Positions 25,560 to 35,597 of a stretch of DNA of 64,000 bases are shown piece after piece. The DNA lies in contig NZ_QWKY01000003.1 in assembly GCF_003574035.1 (NCBI RefSeq), positions 1-64,000 of the forward strand, written 5' to 3'. Position 1 is the first letter of the stretch. Each line of letters opens with the position of its first letter. The DNA comes from Meiothermus hypogaeus. Lineage in GTDB: Bacteria; Deinococcota; Deinococci; Deinococcales; Thermaceae. The notes beneath the pieces are model-generated. The model was not told the DNA's origin. It saw nothing but the letters and a program-made list of their open reading frames with translations, and made no database searches. The translations under genes and the position numbers were made by a program.

Positions 25560-26089
25560 TCGGGTGGCTTCACGCCCTCGAGCTCAGGCCGCACGTAGGG
25601 CACGCGGTAACCCCTCTTGACCGGCTTGCCGGTGTAGGCTGCCTCGCGGCGCTGGGGCTTGGTGCCCTCCACCTCAACCAGCATGTCCTCCTTGCCGTAA
25701 ACAAAGTCGGAGTAGCGGTAATCGGCCATTTCGAAGTCGTAGCCCATGACCACTGCACCGGTCGGACAGGCCTCTTCACACAGGCCGCAGAATATACAGC
25801 GCAGCATGTTGATCTCGTAGACCTTGGCATAACGCTCCCCCGCGCTCACCGGGTTGTGGGGGTCGTTTTCGGCCGCCTCGACATAAATGGCGTAAGCCGG
25901 ACAGGCCGCTGCACACAGCGAGCAGCCGATACATTTCTCCAGACCGTTGGGATGCCGGGTCAGGACATGCCGCCCATGGAAACGGGGCTTCAGGGGCACC
26001 GGGGCATCCGGATAGGGTATGGTGACGGGTTTGGAAAACAGCGCCTTTAGCGTGATGCCCATGCTTTGTGCGAGTGCAGCAATGCTCAC
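25553..26089 (-). CDS. nuoI: NADH-quinone oxidoreductase subunit I
   Basis: This 178-residue peripheral-arm subunit carries clusters N6a and N6b. Two CxxCxxCxxxCP motifs, [12 protein letters not shown] and [12 protein letters not shown], are intact. I start it at the GTG at 26089 ([14 protein letters not shown]), because GGAG lies 8-9 nt upstream between the nuoH stop and this codon; a GTG at 26119 would overlap nuoH and lacks a site. It connects the 2Fe-2S/4Fe-4S chain to NuoB. Confidence 0.94.
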   Translation of the reverse strand: MSIAALAQSMGITLKALFSKPVTIPYPDAPVPLKPRFHGRHVLTRHPNGLEKCIGCSLCAAACPAYAIYVEAAENDPHNPVSAGERYAKVYEINMLRCIFCGLCEEACPTGAVVMGYDFEMADYRYSDFVYGKEDMLVEVEGTKPQRREAAYTGKPVKRGYRVPYVRPELEGVKPPEK

Positions 26090-26105
26090 AGCTTTACTCC
26101 TTTCG

Positions 26106-27383
26106 TTAGTCGCCCGCACCCATACGCGGCAGGCCTCTGGGCTTGGGTTGGGCTGTCAGAACCACATAGGCCGAAAAGACCACCAGGCTGAGCAAGGAGA
26201 GCCAGCCTAGCACGGCCATGGGCCACTTAAAGGCCACCACCAGCGCGGCCAGCAAAAACCAGGCCAGGGCCAGCGGGAACAGACGCCCCCAGCTAAAGAC
26301 CATCAGCTGGTCGTAGCGCAGGCGGAATAGGGTGCCCCGCACCCAGATAAAGAAGAACAAAAACAGCGCGATTTTGATAAACATCCAGAGGTAGGGCAGA
26401 GCAAAAAGGCCGCCGATAAGCGGGATTTGCTCCATAAAGCCGGGCATCCGCCAACCACCCAGGAAGATGGTCGGAATCAGGGCCGCCGCCGTGATGAGGT
26501 GGATGTATTCGGCCATCTGGAACAAGGCCCACTTGATCGAGCTGTACTCAGTGTTGTAGCCCCCCACCAGCTCCTGTTCGGCCTCGGGCAGGTCGAAGGG
26601 GGTTCGGGCCGCCTCAGCCATGCTGGTCAGCAGGAAGATGGCAAAAGCCGGTAGCATGTACAGAATCAGCCAGCCGTTCTGGTGCTGCCATTCGACAATC
26701 TCGCGCAGGTTCAGGGAACCCACCAGCAAGACGGGGGCCAGGAGGCTAATGCCCAGGGCCAGCTCGTACGAGATGAGGGAAGCCGAGGAGCGCAGGGAGC
26801 CCAACAAGGAATACTTTGAGTTGGAAGCCCAGCCTGCCAAAAAGATACCGTAGATGGCAATCTCCGAGACCGCAAATACGTAAAGCAAACCTACGTCCAG
26901 GTTGATCACCCAGGGATCGTAGCCAAAGAAGGCGTCCTTGGGGCCAAAGGGAATCAGGCCAAAGGTGAGCACCGCAAAGGTGACGGAGATCATGGGGGCC
27001 AGCACAAAGACCACCTTGTCGGCCCTCGAGACCACCAGGTCTTCTTTGAAAATGGACTTGATGGCGTCGGCCAGGGGTTGCAGCAAGCCGTCCGGCCCCA
27101 CCCGGTTGGGCCCCTGGCGAATCTGAATGCGGGCCAGCAGGCGCCGCTCGATCAGGGTCATGTAGGCAAAGGCCGTCAACAAGCCGAAAATAACCAGAAA
27201 GGCCTTGATGCCCACCATCCAAAGAGGGTCGGTGAGGTCGGGGTTGGCGTTCGGTGTGGCCTCTGCGCTAAGGGCGAATCCCGCAAGCAGCGGGCCATAA
27301 GCGGCGAGTTTTTGCAAGGAGGAACGCAGGTTCCATTGCACCCTGTGCTCTACCCCCTGCCCCCTGCTGCGAAGCGGCTTCAT
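26106..27383 (-). CDS. nuoH: NADH-quinone oxidoreductase subunit H
   Basis: This is the quinone-site membrane subunit, with the conserved [39 protein letters not shown] segment and acidic loops [28 protein letters not shown]. From the ATG at 27383 (ATGA overlap with nuoG) it has 425 residues, about 50 more than expected at the N-terminus. That extension contains a signal-like stretch, [16 protein letters not shown] later start near the [13 protein letters not shown] segment would give the usual length, but no clear ribosome site is visible there. Confidence 0.92.
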   Translation of the reverse strand: MKPLRSRGQGVEHRVQWNLRSSLQKLAAYGPLLAGFALSAEATPNANPDLTDPLWMVGIKAFLVIFGLLTAFAYMTLIERRLLARIQIRQGPNRVGPDGLLQPLADAIKSIFKEDLVVSRADKVVFVLAPMISVTFAVLTFGLIPFGPKDAFFGYDPWVINLDVGLLYVFAVSEIAIYGIFLAGWASNSKYSLLGSLRSSASLISYELALGISLLAPVLLVGSLNLREIVEWQHQNGWLILYMLPAFAIFLLTSMAEAARTPFDLPEAEQELVGGYNTEYSSIKWALFQMAEYIHLITAAALIPTIFLGGWRMPGFMEQIPLIGGLFALPYLWMFIKIALFLFFFIWVRGTLFRLRYDQLMVFSWGRLFPLALAWFLLAALVVAFKWPMAVLGWLSLLSLVVFSAYVVLTAQPKPRGLPRMGAGD

Positions 27384-29755
27384 GCTTCACCTCCCACCAA
27401 AATTTTGGCTTCCACCCGGCGGCCTGCCCAGGCACCCAGGGCCGGCACGTACATTACGCCATCGGGCAGCCCGGCCACGGTCTTGACCTCGAGGCGCTCG
27501 ACCCCTTCGGGCAGGGCCAGCTCCACCAGATAGCCGTCGGCCAGGCCCTGGGAGCGGGCCGTGGCGGGGCTCATCTCTAGCTTGATCTCTACCACCCTGG
27601 CTACCGCCCCCACGCGCTGTTCCCGGCGCCACATGGTGGGGCGCAGGTACAAGGTGCCGGTGGTGGCATCGGCCTCGGTCGCGGTCCAACCTGTGCTCTT
27701 GGGCAGCCAGCGCTCCAGCGCAGCCGGCAGTTTGTGTTTTTCGACCAGGAGTCGGGTGGCCTGGCGCACCAGCCGCACCGGGGTCTTGACCCCCAGGGCC
27801 TCGGCCAGCAGGCCTAAAGCCGCCACTGCACCGTCGGCCTCCCCGTTGTTGATGCCGGCGGGCTCCAGGGGCAGTACCCGGCCCTCGAGGTTCAGGGTGT
27901 GCCCCCGCTTTTCGTAGGCGGTCTGGTTGGGCAGCACCACATCGGCGTACTTCTCGGCCAGGGGGTGCCGGTGGGTCAGGTGCAGGATGCGGAAGGCAGC
28001 CGCCTTGAGCTGGGCCTCGGTGGGCAGGTAGGCGTAGTAGACCGCCCTGGGCCCCGCCTCGGTCCAGCCCGCACCCCCTTTGCCCGGGAACAGCCCCAGC
28101 GCTTCCAGCCCCCGGGCGTTAGCGGCCGGCGTCATGCACATCACCCGGGCGCCGCTGCGCTCGGCAAGCTGCCTGGCTTTTATGGCTGCCTCGGGCTGGT
28201 TGAGCACCCCCGCGCCCAACACCAACACCACCCGCTGGCTGGCCGCCAGGCGCGCCTTGACCCAGGCCAGCGGTTCCCCTAAACCGGCCGGGGCTTCGGC
28301 TTCGCCCAGCAGGGCCGCCAGCAAGGCCGCCTCGGCCCCCGGCGCATGCACCGCGCTGGCCCCGGCCCACCGGGCGGTGGGGGTGGGATAGGCGCTAAAG
28401 AGGGCCAGTTTGTGGTTCAGGCGGGGCATCCGCTCCTTGATGTTGAGGTCGGCAAAGGGTGTACCGTGGTTAAGTTTGGCGGCAGGCTTGAGGCCCCGGA
28501 TGTACTCTGAAAGCCGCAGGTGCAGGGTGGGTGCCTCTTCGGTGGGCTCGCCCAGCACCAGCACAAACTCGGCGTCCAGTAGCTCCTCGAAGCTCGCGGG
28601 TGCAAACCCCGTGGTGGGATAGGCGGTGCGCCCCTGGAAGTCGCGGTGCGCCGTGCCCAGCGCTGCAGTGAGCTCGAGGGCTGCCAGGCCTTCCTCGAGG
28701 GTGCTGTTCCCCGCCAGGTAAACACCCACATCGGCCGGGGCAACACCGTCCAGGCCCTGTCGGATGGCCTTCAGGGCCTCATCCCAGGTGGCCTCTACCA
28801 GCTTCCCGTCCCTGCGCACCAGGGGCGTACACACCCGGTTCTCGTTGACCCATTGATGCCCGAAGCGAGCCGCATCCGAGATCCAGACCTCGTTCACCTC
28901 GCGGCGCTCGGCGGCCCGAATGCGCTCGAGGAGACCACTACGGGCATCCACCGTGATGGCCGCTCCGCAGGCATCGTCCATCGAGGTGGTCTCGGTGGAG
29001 TCGTACTCCCAGTTGCGGGCCCTAAAACGCGCGGTCTGGTCGAGCAAGGCCCCCACCGGGCAGATGTCCACGATATTGCCGGTAAAGTTGGAGGGCAGCC
29101 CGTCGTCCTCGCTGTTGATGAAGGTGTGCACCCCCCGCTCGATGAAGTCAAGTACTTCATCGCCCGGAATCTCCTCGAAGTAGCGCACGCAGCGCTTGCA
29201 GTGGATGCAGCGCTCGCGGTCGAGCACAATGAAAGGTGAAAGGGTATGGTGCTTGTCCACATGCCGCCGGGTCATCTCGAACCGGGTGTACAGGGGCAGT
29301 TCCATGGGGTCGGGCTGGTAGAACTTTTCCACCAGACCGTACTCGTAGCTGCGGTCTTGTAGCTCGCAGGCCCCACCCTTGTCGCAGGTGGGGCAGTCGA
29401 GCGGGTGGTTGAAGAGCGTGAGTTCGACCATCCCCGACTGGGCGTGTTTGACCTCGTCGGAAAGGGTATCTATCACCATGCCATCGCTCACCGCGGTGAT
29501 GCAGGCCGCAGAGAGCTTAGGCATCCAGAAAATCTTGGGCTGACCATTTTCCAAAATGAACTGTCCATCCGGCCCCTTGCGCGGGCTACCGGTCTTGACC
29601 AGACACATCCGGCAGGCCCCGATAGGCGAAAGGTGCTTTTCGGCACAAAAAAGGGGCACATCGTAGCCCGCATGGAAGATGGCGTCCATGACCGAGGTGC
29701 CGCCGGGCACCTCGACGGTTCTATCGTTGACGGTTACTCTCACCATGCGATCCAT
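27380..29755 (-). CDS. nuoG: NADH-quinone oxidoreductase subunit G
   Basis: This 791-residue subunit has an N-terminal 2Fe-2S domain ([15 protein letters not shown]) and 4Fe-4S ligands [26 protein letters not shown] and CPVGALL for N1b, N5 and N4. A molybdopterin-oxidoreductase-like domain without cofactor residues follows. The stretch that binds the extra cluster N7 in Thermus and E. coli has only one Cys left ([14 protein letters not shown]), with Ser in [10 protein letters not shown]. The ATG overlaps the nuoF stop (TGATG). Confidence 0.95.
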   Translation of the reverse strand: MDRMVRVTVNDRTVEVPGGTSVMDAIFHAGYDVPLFCAEKHLSPIGACRMCLVKTGSPRKGPDGQFILENGQPKIFWMPKLSAACITAVSDGMVIDTLSDEVKHAQSGMVELTLFNHPLDCPTCDKGGACELQDRSYEYGLVEKFYQPDPMELPLYTRFEMTRRHVDKHHTLSPFIVLDRERCIHCKRCVRYFEEIPGDEVLDFIERGVHTFINSEDDGLPSNFTGNIVDICPVGALLDQTARFRARNWEYDSTETTSMDDACGAAITVDARSGLLERIRAAERREVNEVWISDAARFGHQWVNENRVCTPLVRRDGKLVEATWDEALKAIRQGLDGVAPADVGVYLAGNSTLEEGLAALELTAALGTAHRDFQGRTAYPTTGFAPASFEELLDAEFVLVLGEPTEEAPTLHLRLSEYIRGLKPAAKLNHGTPFADLNIKERMPRLNHKLALFSAYPTPTARWAGASAVHAPGAEAALLAALLGEAEAPAGLGEPLAWVKARLAASQRVVLVLGAGVLNQPEAAIKARQLAERSGARVMCMTPAANARGLEALGLFPGKGGAGWTEAGPRAVYYAYLPTEAQLKAAAFRILHLTHRHPLAEKYADVVLPNQTAYEKRGHTLNLEGRVLPLEPAGINNGEADGAVAALGLLAEALGVKTPVRLVRQATRLLVEKHKLPAALERWLPKSTGWTATEADATTGTLYLRPTMWRREQRVGAVARVVEIKLEMSPATARSQGLADGYLVELALPEGVERLEVKTVAGLPDGVMYVPALGAWAGRRVEAKILVGGEA

Positions 29756-31071
29756 CACCCCCAGCGGCTTCCAAAGCGTTCGACGGGCTTGCCGTTTTCA
29801 ACCGCATCCACAAACTGGTGGCGGAAGTGTTTGAGGCTGCCCCGCACCGGCCAGCAAGCCGCATCGGCCAGCGCACAGAAACTGCGGCCCTCAATCTGAT
29901 CGAGCAGGCTTTCCAGCAGCTCAACATCGCCCTTCTGACCCTGTCCCGTTCCAATCTTCTCGAAGAGGCCAACCATCCAGCCCGAGACCCCCTCGCGGCA
30001 GGGGGTGCACTTACCGCAGGATTCGTGCCCGTAAAAACGGGTCACGTTCCACATGGCGTCCACCATACTCATGCTGGCCGGAATGCCGATCACCCCCCCA
30101 GTGCCCAGGAGCGAGCCCTTGGCACTGATGGACTCGTAGTCCATGGGGGTATCCAGGATTTCGTCGGTCCAGGGTAGTGGCGGACAGGACGAACCCCCCG
30201 GGATGATGGCCTGGATGGGCTCGGTGGGGCCGCCAGCCCAGTCGAAAAGCAGCTCGCGGAAGGTGGTGCCCAGGGGCAATTCGTACACACCGGGGCGCTT
30301 AAAGGGGCCGCTCACCTGAAAGAGCTTATGGCCTTTGGATTTTTCTGTGCCCATGCTGGCAAACCAGTCGGCCCCGCGCAGGGTGATGTGCACCACCGAG
30401 CAAAGCGACTCAACGTTGTTGATAGTGGTAGGCATTCCCCACAGGCCCGCCTGGGCCGGGAAGGGGGGCTTCATGCGGGGGTTGGCCCGCAGGCCCTCGA
30501 GGGAGTTCATCAGGGCGGTCTCCTCGCCGCAGATGTAGGCCCCGGCCCCCCGGTGCACATAGAGGTCAAAGCTGAAGCCGGTGCCCATAATGTTCTGGCC
30601 CAGATAGCCTGCTGCATAGGCTTCCTGAATGGCCGACGTCAGCCGGTCATAGGCCCGGCGGTACTCACCCCTGATGTAGATGTAGCCCTTGCTGGCCTGG
30701 ATGCCCACGCCCGCAATGAGCATGCCCTCGATGAGCTGGTGGGGGTCGTCCTCCATCAGGTAGCGGTCTTTGAAGGAACCCGGCTCCGACTCATCAGCGT
30801 TGCAGACGATGTAATGCTGCTTGCCGGTGTTTTTGGGCATGAAGCTCCACTTGAGCCCGGTGGGGAAACCCGCGCCCCCGCGCCCGCGCAGCCCGGACTT
30901 CTTGACCTCCTCGATCACCCAGTCCTGGCCTTGCTGGATGGCCTTGCGGATGGCCTGGTAACCCCCATGGTCCAGGTAATAGCCCAGGGTCCAGGCGTTT
31001 GGCTGACCCACATGCTTATACAAGGTCTTTTCGAAGCGGGGATCTTTCCCACTCACGATGGGCCCGCTCAT
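29755..31071 (-). CDS. nuoF: NADH-quinone oxidoreductase subunit F
   Basis: This 438-residue subunit accepts electrons from NADH. Visible motifs are the NADH/FMN glycine-rich site [15 protein letters not shown] (61-75), the second FMN segment [14 protein letters not shown], and the N3 cluster ligands [12 protein letters not shown] near 352-363 with a fourth Cys in [10 protein letters not shown]. The size agrees with Nqo1. It overlaps nuoE by ATGA. Confidence 0.96.
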   Translation of the reverse strand: MSGPIVSGKDPRFEKTLYKHVGQPNAWTLGYYLDHGGYQAIRKAIQQGQDWVIEEVKKSGLRGRGGAGFPTGLKWSFMPKNTGKQHYIVCNADESEPGSFKDRYLMEDDPHQLIEGMLIAGVGIQASKGYIYIRGEYRRAYDRLTSAIQEAYAAGYLGQNIMGTGFSFDLYVHRGAGAYICGEETALMNSLEGLRANPRMKPPFPAQAGLWGMPTTINNVESLCSVVHITLRGADWFASMGTEKSKGHKLFQVSGPFKRPGVYELPLGTTFRELLFDWAGGPTEPIQAIIPGGSSCPPLPWTDEILDTPMDYESISAKGSLLGTGGVIGIPASMSMVDAMWNVTRFYGHESCGKCTPCREGVSGWMVGLFEKIGTGQGQKGDVELLESLLDQIEGRSFCALADAACWPVRGSLKHFRHQFVDAVENGKPVERFGSRWG

Positions 31072-31631
31072 ACGCCCACCTCCTCCCCGCGCACATGTAC
31101 CTCGTGCCCCACCTTACCCGGCAGCACGATTTCCTCCAGGCGCTTGCCTTCTCGCAAACCCTGCAAAAGCGCATGCAGACGGGCTTTGGTCACGCATTCG
31201 ACATAGGGTTCGTCGTTGACCTGCACCACCGGTGCGGTGTGGCAGGAGCCCAGGCATTCCACCTTCTGGATGCTAAAAAGGCCGTCTGGGGTTACATCTC
31301 CCCGCAAGATACCAAGCTCCTGCACCAGCTCATCCCAGAGTTCGTCGGCCCCGCCAATAGCGCAGCTCAGGGTAGCGCATACCTGAAGGTGGTACTTGCC
31401 GGTAGGCAAGGCCTGGTAGTAGCTGTAAAAACTCATCACACCCGCTACCTCGGTCGCGGTGGTACCCAGGATCTGGGCTATTTCCTCCTGGCGTTCAGGC
31501 GAAATCCAGCCTTCATCCTGCTGAACCCGCCGAAGCATGGGCATTAGCGCTGCCCGTCGTCCCTGGGGCGTGTCGGGGTATTGCGCGAACACACCCCGAA
31601 GCCAGTCTTGTTTATCGTCGAAAAATCCCAT
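31068..31631 (-). CDS. nuoE: NADH-quinone oxidoreductase subunit E
   Basis: This 187-residue thioredoxin-like subunit carries 2Fe-2S cluster N1a, with ligands in CATLSC and CLGSC. The ATG at 31631 is preceded by GGAGGCG, which decides the start over the frame that opens 4 codons earlier. It works with NuoF and NuoG as the NADH-oxidising module. Confidence 0.95.
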   Translation of the reverse strand: MGFFDDKQDWLRGVFAQYPDTPQGRRAALMPMLRRVQQDEGWISPERQEEIAQILGTTATEVAGVMSFYSYYQALPTGKYHLQVCATLSCAIGGADELWDELVQELGILRGDVTPDGLFSIQKVECLGSCHTAPVVQVNDEPYVECVTKARLHALLQGLREGKRLEEIVLPGKVGHEVHVRGEEVGV

Positions 31632-31697
31632 ACGCCTCCGCAAACATTCGGATGCCTGGTTTGGGGGGCAAGACCCTCATCACCAGACCTCCCTTAA

Positions 31698-32945
31698 TCA
31701 TCGATCTACGTCACCCATCACCGGATCCAAAGAAGCAATCACCGCCACCATATCGGCCATCTGCACGCCCTTGCAGGCGTAGGGCAGACTTTGCAGGTTG
31801 ACAAAGCTGGGCGAACGCACCTTGACCCGGTAAGGCATCGAACCTCCGTCTGAGACGATGTAATAGCCCAGCTCGCCCCTCGCACTCTCGGTCGGCACAT
31901 AGACCTCACCCAAAGCCGGGTGGAAGCCCTCGGTCACCAGCTTGAAGTGATAGATGACAGCCTCCATCGAGGTTTCCAGCAGATGGCGGGGTGGCAAGGA
32001 AATTTGCGGGTTGGGGTCACGGATGGGGCCGGGGCCCATGGCCTCGAGCCGCTCGACAGCCTGCCGGATGATCTTGACCGACTCGCGCATCTCGAGGATG
32101 CGAATTACCATGCGGTCGAAAATATCGCCGCCGGTCAGTACCGGTACGTCAAAGTTGTAGGTTTCGTAGCCCGCGTAGGGATAGGCTTTGCGCACATCGT
32201 AGTTCACCCCAGAAGCCCTTAGGCTTCCCCCGGTAAGGGAAAGGTTGATGGCCGCGTCGGTCGGAATAACCGAGACCCCCCGGGCCCGCTCGTAGAAGAT
32301 GGGGCTTTCCCTGAACAGCGCTTCGTACTCGTCGATACGGGCTGGCATCTGGGCAATAAACTTCTTGACCTCCCCCAAAAACTCCGGCGGCAGGTCTTCC
32401 TTGAGGCCCCCTATGCGGATGTAGTTGTGGTGGAAGCGCTGGCCCGAAACCCACTCGAAAAGGTCGAGCACTGCCTCCCGCTCGCGGAATGCATAGAAGA
32501 AGGGCGTCAGTGCACCAAAGTCCAGCAGGCCGGTACCCAGGAAAACCAGGTGCGAGGCAATACGAGAGAGTTCGTTGAGGAGAATGCGAATGGCCTGGGC
32601 TCGAGGAGGCACCTCCGCTCCGACCAGCTTTTCCACGCTCAGGGCATAGGCCAGGTCGTGGCTAAAGCTGTGCAGGTAGTCCATGCGCGGGGTGTAGGTG
32701 ATGCACTGGGTGTAGGTGCGGTTCTCCATGTTCTTTTCGAAGCCGGTATGGAGATAGCCGATGTGTGGGGTCAGGCGCAGAATCTGCTCCCCCGAAAGGT
32801 CCACCACCACCCTGAGCACCCCGTGGGTAGAGGGGTGCTGGGGCCCCACGTTCAGGGTCATGACCTCGGACTTGAGTTCAGGTGCATCGGCAATATCGTA
32901 GGCTTCAACCGAGGGGCTGTGCAGCTTTTGCGGGTCGCGCACCAT
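31698..32945 (-). CDS. nuoD: NADH-quinone oxidoreductase subunit D
   Basis: The 415-residue protein is derived from the NiFe hydrogenase large subunit. It has the conserved [13 protein letters not shown] loop near the quinone site (residues 33-45), [30 protein letters not shown] near 63-92, and no C-terminal metal-binding Cys, as expected. Tyr and His at the quinone headgroup site are present. It directly overlaps the nuoC stop. Confidence 0.96.
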   Translation of the reverse strand: MVRDPQKLHSPSVEAYDIADAPELKSEVMTLNVGPQHPSTHGVLRVVVDLSGEQILRLTPHIGYLHTGFEKNMENRTYTQCITYTPRMDYLHSFSHDLAYALSVEKLVGAEVPPRAQAIRILLNELSRIASHLVFLGTGLLDFGALTPFFYAFREREAVLDLFEWVSGQRFHHNYIRIGGLKEDLPPEFLGEVKKFIAQMPARIDEYEALFRESPIFYERARGVSVIPTDAAINLSLTGGSLRASGVNYDVRKAYPYAGYETYNFDVPVLTGGDIFDRMVIRILEMRESVKIIRQAVERLEAMGPGPIRDPNPQISLPPRHLLETSMEAVIYHFKLVTEGFHPALGEVYVPTESARGELGYYIVSDGGSMPYRVKVRSPSFVNLQSLPYACKGVQMADMVAVIASLDPVMGDVDR

Positions 32946-33568
32946 CAGTTGCCTCCTTTAACCACTTTTTGAACCTCGGCCGCAACCTCCTGGACGCCCT
33001 TGCGGGTGCCTCCACGCCAGCCGGTCATACCACCCTTGTCGCCCGACAAGCCGGCTCTAAAGGCGTCGGGGTCGATGAAACGTCCCTCCTTGAACAAGGT
33101 TGGGGTCTCGCCCAGGGGGAAGTCCTTGCGCAGGGGGTGGCCTTCTAAGTCTTCGGGGGTCAGAATCTTGCGCAAATCCGGGTGGCCCTCAAAGCGTATG
33201 CCCAGCAGGTCGTACACTTCGCGCTCGAGGTAGTCGGCGCCCATCCACAGGTCGGTCAGGCTGGGCAAGCTGGGGTTGGCCTCGGGCACATACACCCGAA
33301 TAAACACCCGGCTGCCGTCGCCCCCTTGGTAGCCGGGCAACGACACCAGTTCGTACACCACGCAAAAACGCTCGGGCTTAGGGCTCGGGTATGTCAGGTA
33401 ATCAATCCCCACCACATCGGCCAGGTAGTTCCAGCCCTGGTTCTTAAGAGCCGCCAGCAGCGCTTTGAACTCACCCCGGGGCACCACCACCCAGGTATTG
33501 CCGTAGGCTTCCTCAATGTCCCAGCCGTTGGCTCGAGCCTGGTCTAGTAGCTGTGTTAGCTTATGCAT
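32945..33568 (-). CDS. nuoC: NADH-quinone oxidoreductase subunit C
   Basis: The 207-residue peripheral subunit has the family signature [40 protein letters not shown] near 130-170. The ATG at 33568 follows GAGGTGG, and a GTG two codons earlier is possible. A glycine-rich tail ([17 protein letters not shown]) follows the core. It stabilises the NuoB/D/I module. Confidence 0.95.
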   Translation of the reverse strand: MHKLTQLLDQARANGWDIEEAYGNTWVVVPRGEFKALLAALKNQGWNYLADVVGIDYLTYPSPKPERFCVVYELVSLPGYQGGDGSRVFIRVYVPEANPSLPSLTDLWMGADYLEREVYDLLGIRFEGHPDLRKILTPEDLEGHPLRKDFPLGETPTLFKEGRFIDPDAFRAGLSGDKGGMTGWRGGTRKGVQEVAAEVQKVVKGGN

Positions 33569-33584
33569 ATCCACCTCGAGGGAC

Positions 33585-34124
33585 CTAGCGCTTCCAGGCC
33601 TCTATCTTGGGCAGTTTGCGGCCTTCATCGTCGCGGGCCTTTCCCTGAATTTTTTTCTGGAGCTGCATCACCGCGTAGATCAGGGCCTCGGGCCGGGGTG
33701 GACAACCCGGCACATAGACATCAACCGGCACCACGCTGTCCACGTTTTGCACAATGGCGTAGTTGTTGAACATGCCCCCCGAAGAGGCACAGGCCCCCAT
33801 CGAAATTACCCACTTGGGGTCGGGCATCTGATCGTAGACCCGGCGCATCACCGGGGCCATCTTCTTGGAGAGCCGCCCGGCCACAATCATCACATCAGCC
33901 TGGCGCGGGGAAGCCCGAAACACCTCCGAGCCAAAGCGCGAGAGGTCGTTGCGGGCATCGGTCGAGGCCATCATTTCGATGGCGCAGCAAGCCAGCCCGA
34001 AGGTTGCGGGCCAAAGGCTGTTCGAGCGCCCCCAGGCGATAAGCTTCTCGAGGGTGGTAAACAGGATGCCCTCGTTCTCGAGCTCCTGCACATCCTTGGT
34101 AAACAGATCCGTTAGGGTTGCCAT
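33585..34124 (-). CDS. nuoB: NADH-quinone oxidoreductase subunit B
   Basis: This 179-residue subunit carries the terminal cluster N2. The ligands are present: tandem Cys in [10 protein letters not shown], Cys in [10 protein letters not shown], and Cys in [11 protein letters not shown]. The ATG at 34124 has GGAGG upstream; the frame also opens at a TTG two codons earlier. A 73-nt gap separates it from nuoA. Confidence 0.96.
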   Translation of the reverse strand: MATLTDLFTKDVQELENEGILFTTLEKLIAWGRSNSLWPATFGLACCAIEMMASTDARNDLSRFGSEVFRASPRQADVMIVAGRLSKKMAPVMRRVYDQMPDPKWVISMGACASSGGMFNNYAIVQNVDSVVPVDVYVPGCPPRPEALIYAVMQLQKKIQGKARDDEGRKLPKIEAWKR

Positions 34125-34197
34125 TCTCAAGACCTCCGTCGCAGGTCACAGGTCGCAGGTCTGGAGTTTTTTTGACCTGAGACTTGCGAAAGCGTAG

Positions 34198-34557
34198 CTA
34201 GTGCCACTTCATCACACCCTTGTACCACTCGTAAAGAAAGCCCACGAACAAGAGCACCGTAAAAACCAGCAGGCCCCAGAAGCCCACCACCCCTACGGTG
34301 CCTGCGCTCACCGCATAGGGCCACAAAAAGGCCACCTCCACGTCAAAGATGATGAACAACATGGCCACCGCGTAAAAGTGCACCGGGAAGCGCTTGACCT
34401 CCCCTGCCGGGTCGTTGCCCGACTCATAGGGCATTAGCTTGAAACGCCCTCCTTTTTTGGGGCCCAGAATGGCTCCTACCACAGTTGCCAGAATGGCAAT
34501 GCCAACCGCAACAGCCAGGTACACCAGTAAAGCCTGATATTCACTTATGGGTGACAT
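34198..34557 (-). CDS. nuoA: NADH-quinone oxidoreductase subunit A (first gene of the operon)
   Basis: The 119-residue protein has three membrane helices and the family loop KLMPYESGNDPAGEVKRFPVHFYAVAMLFIIFDVEVAFLWPYAV near 41-83. It opens the 15.7-kb nuoA-N operon. The ATG is preceded by AGGAGGCGC. Confidence 0.95.
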   Translation of the reverse strand: MSPISEYQALLVYLAVAVGIAILATVVGAILGPKKGGRFKLMPYESGNDPAGEVKRFPVHFYAVAMLFIIFDVEVAFLWPYAVSAGTVGVVGFWGLLVFTVLLFVGFLYEWYKGVMKWH

Positions 34558-34643
34558 GCGCCTCCTCTTGGGCAGTTTGGCTTGTGCCGGTCTTCACGAG
34601 ATTATCCAGACCTTTACAGCCCACCGCACTTCCTATCGCCAAC

Positions 34644-34671
34644 ATCTTACACTTCTACCTTCACGACGCAA
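34644..34671 (-). promoter_or_regulatory. Candidate promoter of the nuo operon
   Basis: On the minus strand TTGCGT (34666-34671), a 16-nt spacer and TAAGAT (34644-34649) lie about 87 nt before the nuoA ATG. The geometry is the same as at 3043-3070. Confidence 0.45.
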
Positions 34672-34799
34672 ATATCGCTACAGGTTAATCCTATTTTGGA
34701 ATGCCTACCAACACTGTAGATGATCCTACCGAGAATGTACTGTAGAGAAAGTTCGAGCAAGATGGCTCTAATAGCCATAAAGCAGTCTAGACCCGCTGA

Positions 34800-34988
34800 A
34801 GCGCTTTTCATTAAACTCGAGCCATCCAGGGCTAATACCGCAATGACACTTTACAAAACCAAAAACCCCGGAGTTTGTCTTTTGAATCCTGGGACACCCC
34901 CCCTCTTCGGTCGGGTTGATTCGTCACGGTTCGCTGAGAATTCTGGTACAAGAATCCTTGGTCCTGGATAAAACAGCAGCCGCCCGGA
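34800..34988 (-). repeat. AB palindromic repeat, copy 2, decayed and interrupted
   Basis: In reverse orientation, the left piece carries the end of half B (AGCGCT...TCGAGCC..CCAGGG), and the right piece after 34948 continues with the segment ending CAGCNGCCGCCCGG. Together they match the uninterrupted B half at 52.8 kb, with many changes. The TACC element at 34836 splits it. Confidence 0.6.
34836..34948 (-). mobile_element. TACC element, copy 3, short and degenerate
   Basis: The 113-bp relic ends in TCTGGTA (34942-34948) and begins TACCG (34836). TAA precedes it and CAA follows, an imperfect target duplication. The inner repeat ends (GACA...TTGTCTTTTGAATCC) remain. The 38-bp module and part of the linker are missing, and the hairpin is eroded. 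Confidence 0.65.
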
Positions 34989-35130
34989 TGGGCAGCACCT
35001 CAAAAGCGCGACAAGTGCGCAGGAAGCGGGTGTTTGTACTGACGAGTCTAGGCGTAAGGGCGGTTTGTGAATAGCACCTTTGCCATGTTTTGTTGCCTGG
35101 CTATGTGGCACGCTATTGGTGGAGGATCAT

Positions 35131-35457
35131 ATGCCCCTTCTGATTTGCCCTAACTGCGAAACCGGAATGAACGAGATACAGCGAAATGGCGTGCACATAG
35201 ATGTTTGCCCTAAGTGCCGTGGGGTTTGGCTTGATGGAGGCGAGCTCGAAAAGCTGCTGGGCCAGGTGCGGCAGTACGAGCAAGAGTACGAGGCCGAACT
35301 CGAGAGCTACCGCCGACAGTACGCACCGCCGCAGCCCGAGGCTTACGCGCCGCCAACCCGCCAGCCGCGCAACCCCTACGATACCGACGACGACGAATAC
35401 CACAAGCGAGGCAAAAAGAAAAGCAAACTGGCCAGGCTCTTCGACCTTTTTGATTGA
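35131..35457 (+). CDS. TFIIB-type zinc-ribbon protein
   Basis: The 108-residue protein has an N-terminal zinc ribbon, CPNCETGMNEIQRNGVHIDVCPKCRGVWLDGGELEKLL (zf-TFIIB pattern CxxC...CxxCxGxWLDxGE). A charged, Tyr/Pro-rich linker and a basic tail (KRGKKKSKLARLFDLFD) follow. The role is unknown; single-domain members may bind nucleic acid or act as metal chaperones. The ATG at 35131 follows GGAGG; the longer frame from 35080 has no site. Confidence 0.85.
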   Translation: MPLLICPNCETGMNEIQRNGVHIDVCPKCRGVWLDGGELEKLLGQVRQYEQEYEAELESYRRQYAPPQPEAYAPPTRQPRNPYDTDDDEYHKRGKKKSKLARLFDLFD

Positions 35458-35597
35458 AGGAAATGGTTCGCTTCACTCTTCCAGGCCTGCCCTTCAAGCA
35501 GACAGCCTGGCACGGCGCTCCCTGAACCTGGCGGACCCCATGACCATCAGCAGACCGTATAATCGTCGCGGATGTAACTTTAAAAAAAGGAGCAACT

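Larger units (their letters stand above)
34558..35130. other. Intergenic region: nuo promoter and decayed repeats
   Basis: The 573-bp gap between divergent nuoA and the zinc-ribbon gene contains the nuo promoter (34644-34671), then a decayed AB repeat (about 34800-34988) interrupted by a short TACC element (34836-34948). The remaining ~140 bp before 35131 resembles the A half of the AB repeat only weakly. No gene is seen. Confidence 0.6.

Noticed and set aside
34720-34971. 83-codon frame upstream of the zinc-ribbon gene
   Set aside because: It crosses a decayed AB repeat and a TACC element. The composition is that of the repeats.
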